Below the pieces are notes generated by a model that was not told the DNA's origin, searched no databases, and saw only the letters and a list, made by a program, of their open reading frames with translations. Positions 16,034 to 25,073 of a DNA stretch of 64,000 bases are shown piece by piece. Each line of letters starts with the position of its first letter. Position 1 is the stretch's first letter. Source of the DNA: Kineosporia aurantiaca JCM 3230 (GTDB taxonomy: Bacteria > Actinomycetota > Actinomycetes > Actinomycetales > Kineosporiaceae); the NCBI GenBank assembly GCA_000719025.1, contig JODP01000007.1:186001-250000 (forward strand), given 5' to 3'. The translations under genes and the position numbers were made by a program.

Positions 16034-16050
16034 TCTAGTTTGTCTGTAGA
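16034..16050. promoter_or_regulatory. Site B: TCTA-N9-TAGA inverted repeat between GNAT and CBS-like genes
   Basis: TCTA-N9-TAGA has the same half-site core and spacing as sites A and C, but the flanking bases differ, so it is a weaker match. TAGATT at 16047-16052 again resembles a -10 box overlapping the right arm. It lies in the 107-bp gap between the start of the GNAT gene (15962, -) and the start of the CBS-like gene (16070, +). Confidence 0.45.
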
Positions 16051-16069
16051 TTGAGTTGAGGAGCACTTC

Positions 16070-17431
16070 ATGGTCAGGTACGAGTCCGTGCTGGAGTCGA
16101 TCGGCGCCACCCCGCTGATCCGCCTGACCCGGGTCACCGAGGGTCTGCGACCGCGCATCTACGTGAAGGCGGAGGGGCAGAACCCGGGCGGTGGGGTGAA
16201 GGACCGCGCCGCGCTGTCGATGCTGCGGCAGGCCGAGATCGACGGTTCCCTGCGGCCGGGCGGCACCGTGGTGGAGGCGACCAGCGGCAACACCGGCATC
16301 GGGCTGGCCCTGGTCGCCGCCCACCTCGGCTATCGCACCGTCATCTTCACCAGTTCACAGATCGCCGAGGAGAAGCGCGCCCAGATCCGGGCCTACGGCG
16401 CCGAGATCCGCCTGGTGGACGCGTTCGTGCCCAGAGACCACCCGGACAGCCTGCGCTCCCGGGCCCAGCAGTTCGTGGCCGAGACCCCAGGGGCCTGGCT
16501 GGCCGGGCAGTACGACAACCCGGCCAACCCGGCGGCCCACCGGGCCACCACCGGACCGGAGATCTGGGCGGACACCGACGGCCGGGTGACGCATTTCGTC
16601 GCCACCGTGGGTACGGGAGGGACGATCAGCGGCACCGGCCGTTTCCTGAAGACGGTCAGTGACGGCGGCGTCCAGGTCTTCGGGGCCGAACCGGCCACCT
16701 CCGCCTACGGCGGAGGGGACGGGAGCCAGAAGTACATCGAGGGCGCCGGGCACTTCGTGCATCCGCAAGCCACGGTGGACGACTGGCCGCAGTCCCTGGA
16801 CACCTCGGTCATCGACGCCTACGTGGGCATCGAGGACCAGGAGGCGATCGACGCGATCCGGCATCTGGCCCGCACCGAGGGCATCCTGGCCGGGGGATCC
16901 TCGGGCATCGCCCTGGCCGCTGCGCTGCGGATCGCCCAGAACCTGGACAAGCACCACACCATCGTGGTGCTCCTGCCCGACTCGGGCCGCACCTACCTGT
17001 CGACGTACTTCAACGAGACCTGGCTGAACATCAACGGATTCACCCGGACAACGGACGCGTCGACGACCGTGGGAGCCCGGGTGTCGCCGGTGCGGTTCGT
17101 CACGGCCACCGACTCCGTTCCGCAAGCAACGCAACGCTTGACGTCGCAGGGAGCGGGGGAGCAGGACGTGATCCTCGTACGGCACCACCGGGACGGGGAC
17201 CGGCCGTCGCCACACCCGTCCGATGTTCTCGGATGGACCACCGTGGGCGAACTGCGCGCCGCCTCGAACGTCACCGGCGACCTACGTACGGTGGGAGCGG
17301 CGTTCGGGGCCGGACTCACCATCACCGACCCGTACGTGACGGCGTGGGATGCAGCCGGTGACGACCTTGCCGTGGTGCTGGAGAGCGGACGGGTCACCGG
17401 CGTGGTGGCGCGTAAGGATCTCGATCGCTGA
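16070..17431 (+). CDS. Cystathionine beta-synthase / cysteine synthase-fold PLP enzyme
   Basis: 453 residues. The PLP lysine is K44 in GGGVKDRAAL. SGNTGIGLA is the substrate loop, and VGTGGTISGTGRF binds the PLP phosphate. GGSSGIALAAALRIA completes the fold type II pattern. The catalytic core (about 1-315) is followed by about 140 residues in the place of the paired CBS regulatory domains, recognisable only loosely (WTTVGELRAA, ESGRVTGVVARKDL). It would make cystathionine or cysteine from serine or an activated serine, or run in reverse-transsulfuration. The start has GAGGAG 8 bases upstream. Site B lies 20 bases before the start, which ties it to the putative sulfur regulon. Confidence 0.88.
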   Translation: MVRYESVLESIGATPLIRLTRVTEGLRPRIYVKAEGQNPGGGVKDRAALSMLRQAEIDGSLRPGGTVVEATSGNTGIGLALVAAHLGYRTVIFTSSQIAEEKRAQIRAYGAEIRLVDAFVPRDHPDSLRSRAQQFVAETPGAWLAGQYDNPANPAAHRATTGPEIWADTDGRVTHFVATVGTGGTISGTGRFLKTVSDGGVQVFGAEPATSAYGGGDGSQKYIEGAGHFVHPQATVDDWPQSLDTSVIDAYVGIEDQEAIDAIRHLARTEGILAGGSSGIALAAALRIAQNLDKHHTIVVLLPDSGRTYLSTYFNETWLNINGFTRTTDASTTVGARVSPVRFVTATDSVPQATQRLTSQGAGEQDVILVRHHRDGDRPSPHPSDVLGWTTVGELRAASNVTGDLRTVGAAFGAGLTITDPYVTAWDAAGDDLAVVLESGRVTGVVARKDLDR

Positions 17432-17478
17432 CCCGTCAAACTGGTCGCTGACGCACCCCTACGGAGGAGACCAGTCGG

Positions 17479-18450
17479 ATGAGTTCAGGCGCGGACGAGG
17501 CGGATGCCGGTCGGGTCGAGAAGCATGTGCGGACGTTGGCCGAAAGCCCCCGGGGGCTGCGGCACGACCCGTCCGGCCGGCGCCGGGCCCTGGACCACAT
17601 CGCCGCCGAGCTGCGGGACTACGGGTGGCTGGCCGAGGAGAAGCCCTTCGTGATGCGCTGGGCCTTCGGTGTCACCGAGAAGGGCGAGTCGGCTCCGCTG
17701 TGGCGCCGGACCCGGCTTTTCCGCCGGTTGGAGGGCATCAACCTGCTGGCCCGGCTTCCCCAGCACGCGCCGGACGCCCCCGCCGTTCTTCTGATCGCCC
17801 ACTTCGACAGCGTGGAAGGCAGTCCGGGGGCCGACGACAACGCCTCCGGCGTGGCCGCGGTCCTGGAGTGCGCCCGGCTCCTGGCCGCCCTGCCCTCGCC
17901 GCCGGTGGTGCGGCTGGCCTTCGTGGACATGGAGGAGCTGGGCAAGGTCGGCTCCCGCGCCCTGGCCCGCGACCCGCGGTTCCGGGCCGGGCTGAAGCAG
18001 GTGATCTGCCTGGAGTCGGTGGGGACCTACGACAGCACTCCCGACTCGCAGACGGTGGGCGGCCTGCGATTCGTCTTCCCCGAGGCCGCTGCCACGATCA
18101 AGGCCAACGACCACCGCGGGGACTTCGTCCTGGCGATCTGCCGGCGCTCCTCACGGGACGTGGCTGAGCGCGTGCGCGCAAGTTCCTCGGAGCTGGACAT
18201 CCTGGTGGCCCAGGAACCCCGCCGGGACGGCCTGGCCGGCCGGCTGACTGCCTGGGTGATCCGTCCCCTGCTCAACCTCGACCGCTCGGACCACGCGCCG
18301 TTCTGGAACCAGGGTGTCCCGGCCGTCATGCTCACCTGCACCGCGTCCTTCCGCAATCCGCGCTACCACCGGCCTGGAGACCGTCCCGACGAGGTCGACC
18401 CGGTCAAGGTCGCGCAGCTGGCGACGGCCTTGGCCAGGGCTCTGAAGTAG
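17479..18450 (+). CDS. M28-family zinc aminopeptidase
   Basis: 323 residues with the metal ligands of M28 peptidases in order: His in LIAHFDS (about 109), Asp in GADDNASG (about 120), the general-base/ligand pair in DMEELG (about 155), Asp in DRSDHAPFW and the last His in RYHRPGD. No signal peptide is evident, so it is probably cytoplasmic. It follows the CBS-like gene by 47 bases on the same strand and may be cotranscribed, in which case it could release sulfur amino acids from peptides. That link is inference. The GGAGGAG-type box at 17463-17468 supports the ATG at 17479. Confidence 0.88.
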   Translation: MSSGADEADAGRVEKHVRTLAESPRGLRHDPSGRRRALDHIAAELRDYGWLAEEKPFVMRWAFGVTEKGESAPLWRRTRLFRRLEGINLLARLPQHAPDAPAVLLIAHFDSVEGSPGADDNASGVAAVLECARLLAALPSPPVVRLAFVDMEELGKVGSRALARDPRFRAGLKQVICLESVGTYDSTPDSQTVGGLRFVFPEAAATIKANDHRGDFVLAICRRSSRDVAERVRASSSELDILVAQEPRRDGLAGRLTAWVIRPLLNLDRSDHAPFWNQGVPAVMLTCTASFRNPRYHRPGDRPDEVDPVKVAQLATALARALK

Positions 18451-18458
18451 CCTGCCGG

Positions 18459-19370
18459 TCAGGGGTTCACCAGGTTCGTGGCGAAGAACGCGCCGAGCGT
18501 CCCGCCCGCCTGATCGACGTACTCGGCCCGGTCGTAGAGGTCGTAGTGCCCCGCCCCGGCCACCACCTGGAGACTTTTTTCGCTGCGGGCCCGGCGGAAC
18601 AGCTCGTACCCGTCCCGGTAGGAGCCGAAGCTGCCCACCCGATCGCCGATGACGACGTGCAGGGGCTGGGTGAGCAGGTCCTCCAGCAGATGGAACGCGT
18701 CGAAGGCGATCACCGAGGCCACGCTGGTGAAGCGCAGGTGGTTGTCGGCGTGGGGGTGCTGCCCCCGGGGTGTGCGGTAGTAGTCGATGGCTTCCAGCAG
18801 GTCGGTGTCGGTGATCCCGGCGGGACCGGCCGGCGTCCACGGGCGCAGATCCGCCTTCCCGGTGCGGGCTTCGAGCGTGCGCTGGCGGCCGATTTCCTCC
18901 AGGAGCTGCACCAGATGCTCGTGGCCCCCGGCTCCCTCCCGGCGCGCTCGCCCTATGTTGATGGGAGAGACGACGCCGACGGCGGCGATGCGGTGCTCCG
19001 TCATGGCGGCGTTGACCGCGTACCCGCCGCCGGCACAGATACCCAGGACACCGATGCGTCCCTCATCGACGAAATCCAGCGTGGTCAGGTAGTCGACGGC
19101 GCAGCGGATGTCCTCGACCCGAGTAGCGGGTTCCTCCAGATAGCGCGGCTCGCCGCCACTGTCGCCCTGGTAGGAGGCATCGAAGGCGAGCGCCACGAAA
19201 CCCTGCTCGGCCATGCGGGCGGCGTACAGTCCGGCCGTCTGCTCCTTGACGCTGCTCCCGGGGTGCACGCAGATGATGGCTGCGTAGGAGCCCGTGGCGT
19301 CGAAGCCGGCGGGCAGGTGCAGGTCGCCGGCCAGCTCGAGGCCGCGGTTGGGGAAGGTGATCGATTGCAT
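18459..19370 (-). CDS. Dienelactone-hydrolase-like alpha/beta hydrolase
   Basis: 303 residues from ATG 19370. The nucleophile elbow is GICAGGG with Cys112 in the nucleophile position, as in dienelactone hydrolases. The strand ICVHPGSSVKEQ precedes it, and the catalytic His is probably in GAGHYDLYDR near the C-terminus. The middle inserts a helical cap (about 140-230). The true substrate is unknown. The ATG at 19370 leaves 34 bases to the divergent AraC-type gene at 19405, so the regulator likely controls this gene. An in-frame start further upstream would run into the regulator and is unlikely. Confidence 0.82.
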   Translation of the reverse strand: MQSITFPNRGLELAGDLHLPAGFDATGSYAAIICVHPGSSVKEQTAGLYAARMAEQGFVALAFDASYQGDSGGEPRYLEEPATRVEDIRCAVDYLTTLDFVDEGRIGVLGICAGGGYAVNAAMTEHRIAAVGVVSPINIGRARREGAGGHEHLVQLLEEIGRQRTLEARTGKADLRPWTPAGPAGITDTDLLEAIDYYRTPRGQHPHADNHLRFTSVASVIAFDAFHLLEDLLTQPLHVVIGDRVGSFGSYRDGYELFRRARSEKSLQVVAGAGHYDLYDRAEYVDQAGGTLGAFFATNLVNP

Positions 19371-19404
19371 GATGCCAGCCTGCCCGCCGTCGGCGAGACT
19401 CTGA

Positions 19405-20415
19405 ATGCTTGTGGATCCCCTGATCTTGCTCGAGAATCCCATCGTGGCCCTCTCGGAACAGCTCGACCTGGTGCAGGCGAGGTGTGTCATCACCGGCGGT
19501 CTGCGGGCCGGCGGGGACTGGTCCTACGCGGCTCGCCCGGATGCGCCGGTCAAGATCGACGCCGTGGTCAGCGGCTCGTGCTGGCTGATCGCCGACGACG
19601 GCGAGCCTCTGAGACTCGGGCCGGGAGACGCGGCTGTGCTGTCCGGGGTCGGCCACGTGGTGCTGTGCAGCGATCCGGCTCTGAAGCCGACCGCGGCCGG
19701 GCACGAACCCCTGGCCAAGGCCGGGCTGTTCTCCGAGCTGGGGACCAGCGAGCGCGACGTGGTGATCATCGACGGGCATGTGGATCTGGACCACGCGTCT
19801 CTGGGCCTGTTCACGGCCGCGCTTCCGGGGGTGCTGCACGCCCGGGCCGAGGACGGAGGCGCCGGCCGGATGCTCCGGCTGCTCGAGCAGATCGTCGAGG
19901 AGAGCGACCGCGACCGGCCCGGAGCCCGGTTCGCCATCGACCAGTACGCCCAGCTCCTGCTGCTGGAGACGCTGCGGACCAGCCTGGCGGACCCGGCGGC
20001 CCTGCCCCCGGGCTGGCTGCGGCTGCTGATGGACGCCCGCCTGCGCCCGGCGGTTACGCTGATGCACGCCGAACCGGGCCGGGCCTGGCAGCTTCCGGAG
20101 CTGGCGGCCGCCGCGAACCTGTCCCGCAGCCACTTCGCCCGCATCTTCCAGCAGGTCTGCGGCCGATCGCCCCTGGCCTACCTGTCCGACTGGCGGATGC
20201 AGTTGGCCCAACGCGCCCTGCGCACCTCCGAAACCCCGGTCTCGGTGCTGGCCGAGCGCCTGGGGTACGCCTCGGACAGCGCCTTCAGCCACGCCTTCAC
20301 CCGTACCGCCGGGGTGTCACCCACCCGCTACCGGCAACGGGTGAAGGCGGAAGCCGAGGCGAGCCGGATCAGTGCGTCCGGGTCAGGGTCGCGACCGAGA
20401 CGTGCGGCCAGCTGA
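19405..20415 (+). CDS. AraC-family transcriptional regulator with cupin sensor domain
   Basis: 336 residues. The N-terminal 180 residues form a cupin-like sensor (VVSGSCWLIADDGEPLRLGPGDAAVLSG). About residues 215-310 contain two helix-turn-helix units: LPELAAAANLSRSHFARIFQQVCG and VSVLAERLGYASDSAFSHAFTRTAGVSPTRYRQ. This is the AraC_binding_2 type common in actinobacteria. It is divergent from the hydrolase at 18459-19370, its likely target. The 3' end overlaps the convergent gene at 20369 by 47 bases. A GTG two codons later is an alternative start. Confidence 0.9.
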   Translation: MLVDPLILLENPIVALSEQLDLVQARCVITGGLRAGGDWSYAARPDAPVKIDAVVSGSCWLIADDGEPLRLGPGDAAVLSGVGHVVLCSDPALKPTAAGHEPLAKAGLFSELGTSERDVVIIDGHVDLDHASLGLFTAALPGVLHARAEDGGAGRMLRLLEQIVEESDRDRPGARFAIDQYAQLLLLETLRTSLADPAALPPGWLRLLMDARLRPAVTLMHAEPGRAWQLPELAAAANLSRSHFARIFQQVCGRSPLAYLSDWRMQLAQRALRTSETPVSVLAERLGYASDSAFSHAFTRTAGVSPTRYRQRVKAEAEASRISASGSGSRPRRAAS

Positions 20416-21304
20416 GCCCGTTGAAGTTCAGCAGCACGGTCTGGGTGTACTGCAGCTGCGAGGCCTTGGCCTCGCCATTCAGCTTCTCCAGCCAGAACGT
20501 GGAGGTCACGGTCGCCGCCACCGCGTTGGGCCCGTCGGCCGCCCCGACCAGGAACGCCGTGTTGGCGGTGCCGCCCCCGACCACCGGCTTGTGCGCGCTG
20601 GTCACCTGCAGCCGGGTGGTCGCGGTGATCTTCTGGTGGGCGATCGCGGCCCGCAGCACGCTGTTCGGGTCGTTCACCATCGCCTGGGTCACGCCGACCA
20701 GACCCGCGGCCGGGGTGCGGAACTTCGTCTTGGTCTTCAGGTCCTGCTCCTCGAAGTCCAGGGTGTCCTTCGGGGAACCGATGCCGAACGGCTTGATCCC
20801 GATCTTCGGGATCACCGGGGCCACCGTCTCGTCGGCCTTGGCCGAGACGCCCTGCGCCACGATCGAGGTGCCGTGCGGGATGGTGGCCATCCGCACGATC
20901 GTCACCGGCTCCTTCGGGTTGCTGGTCACCGGCACGTGCGCCCAGATCCCCGGCTCGAAATGCAGCCCCGCGCCGAGGTTCTTGTCGCTGATCTGCTGCA
21001 GGTAGTGCAGCCCGACCATGTTCATGTCCTCCTGCAGCAGCCCCCGGTTGGGGATCTCACCGGCGATCCGCTGGAACTCCAGCGTCTCCTTGGTGACGTT
21101 GATCTGCAGGAACCGGTCCTGGTCGGCCGGCTTGGAGTTGGGCCGCCAGATCACGTTGAACCCGGTCCCGCTCCATTTCCCCTCCAGCCCGGCCAGCCGG
21201 CCCAGGGTGCCCGGAGCCGGTTTCACCGCCGCGGAGGAGAAGCTGTCCTCGTCCTCGTCGACGTTGGACAGCGGCCTCATCACGAAGTCAGACGCAAGAT
21301 CCAC
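20369..21304 (-). CDS. Heme-binding beta-barrel (nitrobindin/THAP4-like) family protein
   Basis: 311 residues from GTG 21304, which has AGAGG 7 bases upstream. The segment LAGLEGKWSGTGFNVIWRPN (about 36-55) is the hallmark of the nitrobindin-like or heme-binding-like barrel family, followed by LQINVTKETLEF, IPNRGLLQEDMNMVGLHYLQQI and FEPGIWAHVPVTSNP. This type is widespread but functionally unproven in bacteria. Heme binding is inferred from family annotation, and I cannot point to a certain axial histidine. No signal peptide is visible. The gene overlaps the 3' end of the AraC gene by 47 bases. Confidence 0.7.
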   Translation of the reverse strand: MDLASDFVMRPLSNVDEDEDSFSSAAVKPAPGTLGRLAGLEGKWSGTGFNVIWRPNSKPADQDRFLQINVTKETLEFQRIAGEIPNRGLLQEDMNMVGLHYLQQISDKNLGAGLHFEPGIWAHVPVTSNPKEPVTIVRMATIPHGTSIVAQGVSAKADETVAPVIPKIGIKPFGIGSPKDTLDFEEQDLKTKTKFRTPAAGLVGVTQAMVNDPNSVLRAAIAHQKITATTRLQVTSAHKPVVGGGTANTAFLVGAADGPNAVAATVTSTFWLEKLNGEAKASQLQYTQTVLLNFNGLSWPHVSVATLTRTH

Positions 21305-21476
21305 GGTGCTACCTCTCAGGGAAGATCGTCGGGAACCGGTGTGCGGTGAAACAGACATTCTGGCCGCTGCGGTTGATACAAGGGGCGGGTTTCCTCATCA
21401 GATCCTCATGCTCGTTCGGCCAGGCTCCGGAGGCGGCGGTGAAAGGATCAGCGCCGGTATCGGGAGGGCGGCTGGG

Positions 21477-22091
21477 ATGAGCGAGACGTTCGTGGACATC
21501 ACCGGGGACGACGCCGGGTCCGGCTGGTGGGACCGGCTCCGGCCGCAACTGCTGAGCGGGGCGCCCGGGTGGTTCTTCCTGCCGCTGGTCCTGGCCACCG
21601 CGGGCGCCACCCTGGTGTCCGAGACCGCCCCCGGCACCTGGTTCCTGCTCTCCTTGCTGGCCATGGCCGCCTGGCTGGTGCTGGGCCTGGCGTTCGTGGT
21701 CAAGCTGGGGCTGGCCCTGCTGGTCGGCGAGGGCCGGGCGGGACTGCGGCGCACCTGGTGGCGCTGGCTGGCCGCCCCACTCCTGGTCGTCGTCGTGGCC
21801 GGGATGCTGACCACCCAGGTTCCCCTGCGGGTCGCGGTAACGGCGGCCGCGCCCCAGATCCAGCACTACGCGCAGCATCCGGACGCGCAGGCCCCGTCCT
21901 GGGCCGGCATCTACGCGATCTCCGACGTCGAGCGGATGCCGGACGGGGGAGCCCGTTTCATCGTGGACGGAGCCAATTTCATGGACCTGGCCGGGTTCGC
22001 CTACAGTCCGAAGGACCAGCTGCGCGACAGCGAACGGGACAACTACGAGCACCTCACCGGTCCCTGGTACGTCTGGTACAAGTACTCCTGA
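21477..22091 (+). CDS. Small membrane protein of unknown function upstream of two-component genes
   Basis: 204 residues with three hydrophobic segments (about 30-48, 55-78 and 95-117), followed by an extracellular-looking domain of about 85 residues with the stretch GARFIVDGANFMDLAGFAYSP. I do not recognise the family. The ATG at 21477 has GGGAGG about 10 bases upstream. It precedes the response regulator by 15 bases on the same strand, so it may be part of the signalling operon as a target, accessory sensor or input protein. Confidence 0.65.
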   Translation: MSETFVDITGDDAGSGWWDRLRPQLLSGAPGWFFLPLVLATAGATLVSETAPGTWFLLSLLAMAAWLVLGLAFVVKLGLALLVGEGRAGLRRTWWRWLAAPLLVVVVAGMLTTQVPLRVAVTAAAPQIQHYAQHPDAQAPSWAGIYAISDVERMPDGGARFIVDGANFMDLAGFAYSPKDQLRDSERDNYEHLTGPWYVWYKYS

Positions 22092-22106
22092 GCCGAAGGT
22101 GACGTT

Positions 22107-22778
<672 letters not shown>

Positions 22779-22791
22779 GGCCCGCACTGTG

Positions 22792-23793
22792 ATGAAAAGA
22801 GCCCACCTGCGGCCGGGCCCGGCCCCGGTCCGGCCGGCCGGCTCGCTCACCGGGGTCCGGCTCCTGCTCACCGCCTGGTTCACCCTGGTCGTGGCGGTCG
22901 GCGTGGTGGTCCTGGTGGCCGCGGTGACCTGGGCCTCGACCGACCACGGCGCCCAGTTCACGCAGGCCGCCGCGTCGGCCGGGACCGGGTTCACCGGGGC
23001 CGAACTCGCCGTCCTCCTGGCGGTCCTCGGCGTGCTCGGCGTGCTCGCCTTCGCCCCGCTGACCTGGATCCTCCTGGGCTACCTGCTGGCCCCGGCCACC
23101 CGCTCGGTCGCCGCCCAGGAGTCCTTCCTCGGCGCGGCCGCGCACGACCTGCGCACTCCGTTCGCCACCCTGACCTCGCTGCTGACCATCGCCCGGGAGG
23201 ACCCGGACGCGCGCGAGGACGCCCTGAACCGGGCGTCCCGGCTGGTGGACCGGACCCAGGGCGTGGTCGAGGACCTGTTGCTGCGGGCCCGGCTGGCCTC
23301 CGGAACGCTGCCGGTCCGGCTGCGCCCGGCCCGGCTGGACCAGGTGGCCGAGGCGGTGCTGGCCGACCTGTCGCCGGCCGACCTGGAGGTGGTCGTGGCC
23401 GACGACGGCCGGGCCACCGTGACGATCGACGTGGGCGGGCACGAGGTCACCCTGATCGCAGCGCCGACCGTGGCCCGGCTGGATCCGGCGCTGACCGAGC
23501 GGGCGGTGGCCAACCTGGTCCAGAACGCCCTGCGGCACGGGCACCGACCGGGAACACCGGCCCGGATCACGATCACGGTCGGGTCGGTGGACGGGCGGGC
23601 CGCGGTCACCGTCGCCGATCAGGGACCGGGACTGCGCCCACCGGCCGTTGAGGCCGGTCTCGGGCTGGCGGTGGTCCGCTGGGTCGCCCGTGGTCATGGT
23701 GGCGCCCTGCAGCTGGGAACCGGCCCGGAACCGGGAACCCGGATCCGCCTGGTGTTCCCGGCCGGCCCCACACGTGACCTTCACCGCCGGTGA
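22792..23793 (+). CDS. Sensor histidine kinase
   Basis: 333 residues. Two membrane helices (about 22-46 and 70-99) enclose a very short periplasmic loop of roughly 20 residues, so it probably senses a membrane or intramembrane signal, or another protein such as the product at 21477. The H box is AAHDLRTP with His118, the N box NLVQNALRHG, then DQGPGL and GLGLAVVRWVARGHGG. The HAMP domain seems reduced or absent, since the H box begins only about 17 residues after the second helix. The GTG at 22789 directly before the ATG is an equivalent start. Confidence 0.93.
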   Translation: MKRAHLRPGPAPVRPAGSLTGVRLLLTAWFTLVVAVGVVVLVAAVTWASTDHGAQFTQAAASAGTGFTGAELAVLLAVLGVLGVLAFAPLTWILLGYLLAPATRSVAAQESFLGAAAHDLRTPFATLTSLLTIAREDPDAREDALNRASRLVDRTQGVVEDLLLRARLASGTLPVRLRPARLDQVAEAVLADLSPADLEVVVADDGRATVTIDVGGHEVTLIAAPTVARLDPALTERAVANLVQNALRHGHRPGTPARITITVGSVDGRAAVTVADQGPGLRPPAVEAGLGLAVVRWVARGHGGALQLGTGPEPGTRIRLVFPAGPTRDLHRR

Positions 23794-23831
23794 ACCGGAC
23801 TGAGCCGTACCGCAACCGGCCGCCCCTGGTT

Positions 23832-23863
23832 ATCTCTATTGAATAAGTAGAGTATGGAAGCAG
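23832..23863. promoter_or_regulatory. Site C: 32-bp promoter/operator element nearly identical to site A
   Basis: CTCTAT-N7-GTAGAG (23834-23852) sits in a 32-bp block that matches site A at 29 positions, including the stretch GAATAAGTAGAGTATGGA. TAGAGT at 23848-23853 may be the -10 box. It lies 31 bases upstream of the sarcosine-oxidase-like gene. The match goes well beyond the palindrome arms, which argues for a shared regulator or a recent copying event. Confidence 0.65.
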
Positions 23864-23893
23864 GTTCGCAGGATTTCCGGGCAAGGAGTGCAC

Positions 23894-25006
23894 GTGGTCG
23901 TGGATGTGATCGTGGTCGGCGGTGGGGCGATGGGCTCCGCAGCGGCCTGGCAGCTCGCCGGGCGCGGGGTCGAGGTCGTGTTGCTGGAGCGGTTCGAGCC
24001 CGGGCACACCCAGGGCGCCTCGCACGGCGCCTCGCGGATCTTCCGCCTGTCCTACCCCGACCCGGTCCACATCGCGCTCGCCCGCGAGGCTCAAGGGCTC
24101 TGGAGGGAGCTCGAGCAGGCGTCCGGAGAGGAACTGCTGACCGTCACCGGGGGAGTGGATCACGGCGCCTCGAACCGTCTTGAGCAGCTGCATCAGGGGC
24201 TGGAGAGCGCCGGAGTTCACAGCGAATGGCTGAGCCCGGCCGAGGCCGGGAGGCGCTGGCCGGGCCTGCGGTTCGACACCCGGGCGCTGTATCACCCGGA
24301 CAGTGGGCGCCTGCACGCCGACCGCTCGGTCGCGGCCCTGAAATCGGTGGCGGCCCAGCGGGGAGCGGTGGTGCATCACCGCACCCGGGTCGAGAAGATC
24401 CGGGTGCTGGGGGACGACGCGGTCGAGGTTCGCACGCAGGAAGGGCTCACGCTGACGGCCCGTCGGGTGGTGGTCGCGGCCGGGGCCTGGGCTCCCGAGC
24501 TGCTGGAAGGTGTGGTACCGCTGCCCCGGTTGCGGGTCACCCAGGAGCAGCCGGCGCATTTCGCGCCGCTGCCGACGGCCGCGCCGGCCCAGAACTGGCC
24601 GAGTTTCGTCCACACCGTCGACGAGTTCCACGGCGGGATCTACGGATTGGGGACGCCGGGGGAAGGGGTGAAGGTCGGGTTCCACGGGGTAGGTCCCGAG
24701 GTCGACCCCGATCGTCGCGACTTCCGTCCCCGTCCCGGGCTGGCCGCGGATCTGGAGAAGTACGTGCGCACCTGGCTGCCGGGTCTGGACCCGGCCACCG
24801 CCGAGGCGATCAGCTGCACCTACACCACCACGCCGGACTCGGTGTTCGTCCTCGACCGGCAGGGACCCGTGGTGGTGGCGGCCGGATTCTCCGGCCAGGG
24901 CTTCAAGTTCGTCCCCGCCATCGGCCGGGTGCTGGCCGATCTGGCAATCGACGGACGGCGTCCGGACCCGATCTTCGGGCTCTCGCGGCCCCGCGCACTC
25001 GTCTGA
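23894..25006 (+). CDS. Sarcosine oxidase / N-methyl amino acid oxidase-like FAD enzyme
   Basis: 370 residues from the GTG at 23894. It has the N-terminal FAD-binding motif VVGGGAMGSAAAWQLAGRG, the segment FEPGHTQGASHGASRIFRLSY typical of monomeric sarcosine oxidase and N-methyltryptophan oxidase, and the C-terminal CTYTTTPDS whose Cys (about residue 308) is where these enzymes attach FAD covalently. ARAGFSGQGFKF-like residues (GFSGQGFKF) follow. It would oxidise a secondary or N-methylated amine, making H2O2. The box AAGGAG at 23883-23888 favours the GTG at 23894 over the GTG at 23888, which overlaps that box. It is under site C and is followed by a GNAT gene after 67 bases. Confidence 0.87.
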   Translation: MVVDVIVVGGGAMGSAAAWQLAGRGVEVVLLERFEPGHTQGASHGASRIFRLSYPDPVHIALAREAQGLWRELEQASGEELLTVTGGVDHGASNRLEQLHQGLESAGVHSEWLSPAEAGRRWPGLRFDTRALYHPDSGRLHADRSVAALKSVAAQRGAVVHHRTRVEKIRVLGDDAVEVRTQEGLTLTARRVVVAAGAWAPELLEGVVPLPRLRVTQEQPAHFAPLPTAAPAQNWPSFVHTVDEFHGGIYGLGTPGEGVKVGFHGVGPEVDPDRRDFRPRPGLAADLEKYVRTWLPGLDPATAEAISCTYTTTPDSVFVLDRQGPVVVAAGFSGQGFKFVPAIGRVLADLAIDGRRPDPIFGLSRPRALV

Positions 25007-25073
25007 GTCCTCTCCGAAAAAGCCCGGAATCAGAACGGTATTGCCACGGAATCGGCACAGAACTGGAGATCCG

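Noticed and set aside
18546..21005. 819-codon plus-strand frame across the hydrolase, AraC and heme-binding-like genes
   Set aside because: It runs opposite the hydrolase and heme-binding-like genes and out of frame with the AraC gene; the translation has no ordered domain.
20369..21304. Lipocalin or peroxidase identity for the heme-binding-like protein
   Set aside because: The GKWSGTGFN...WRPN block fits the nitrobindin-like barrel better, and no peroxidase motif is present.
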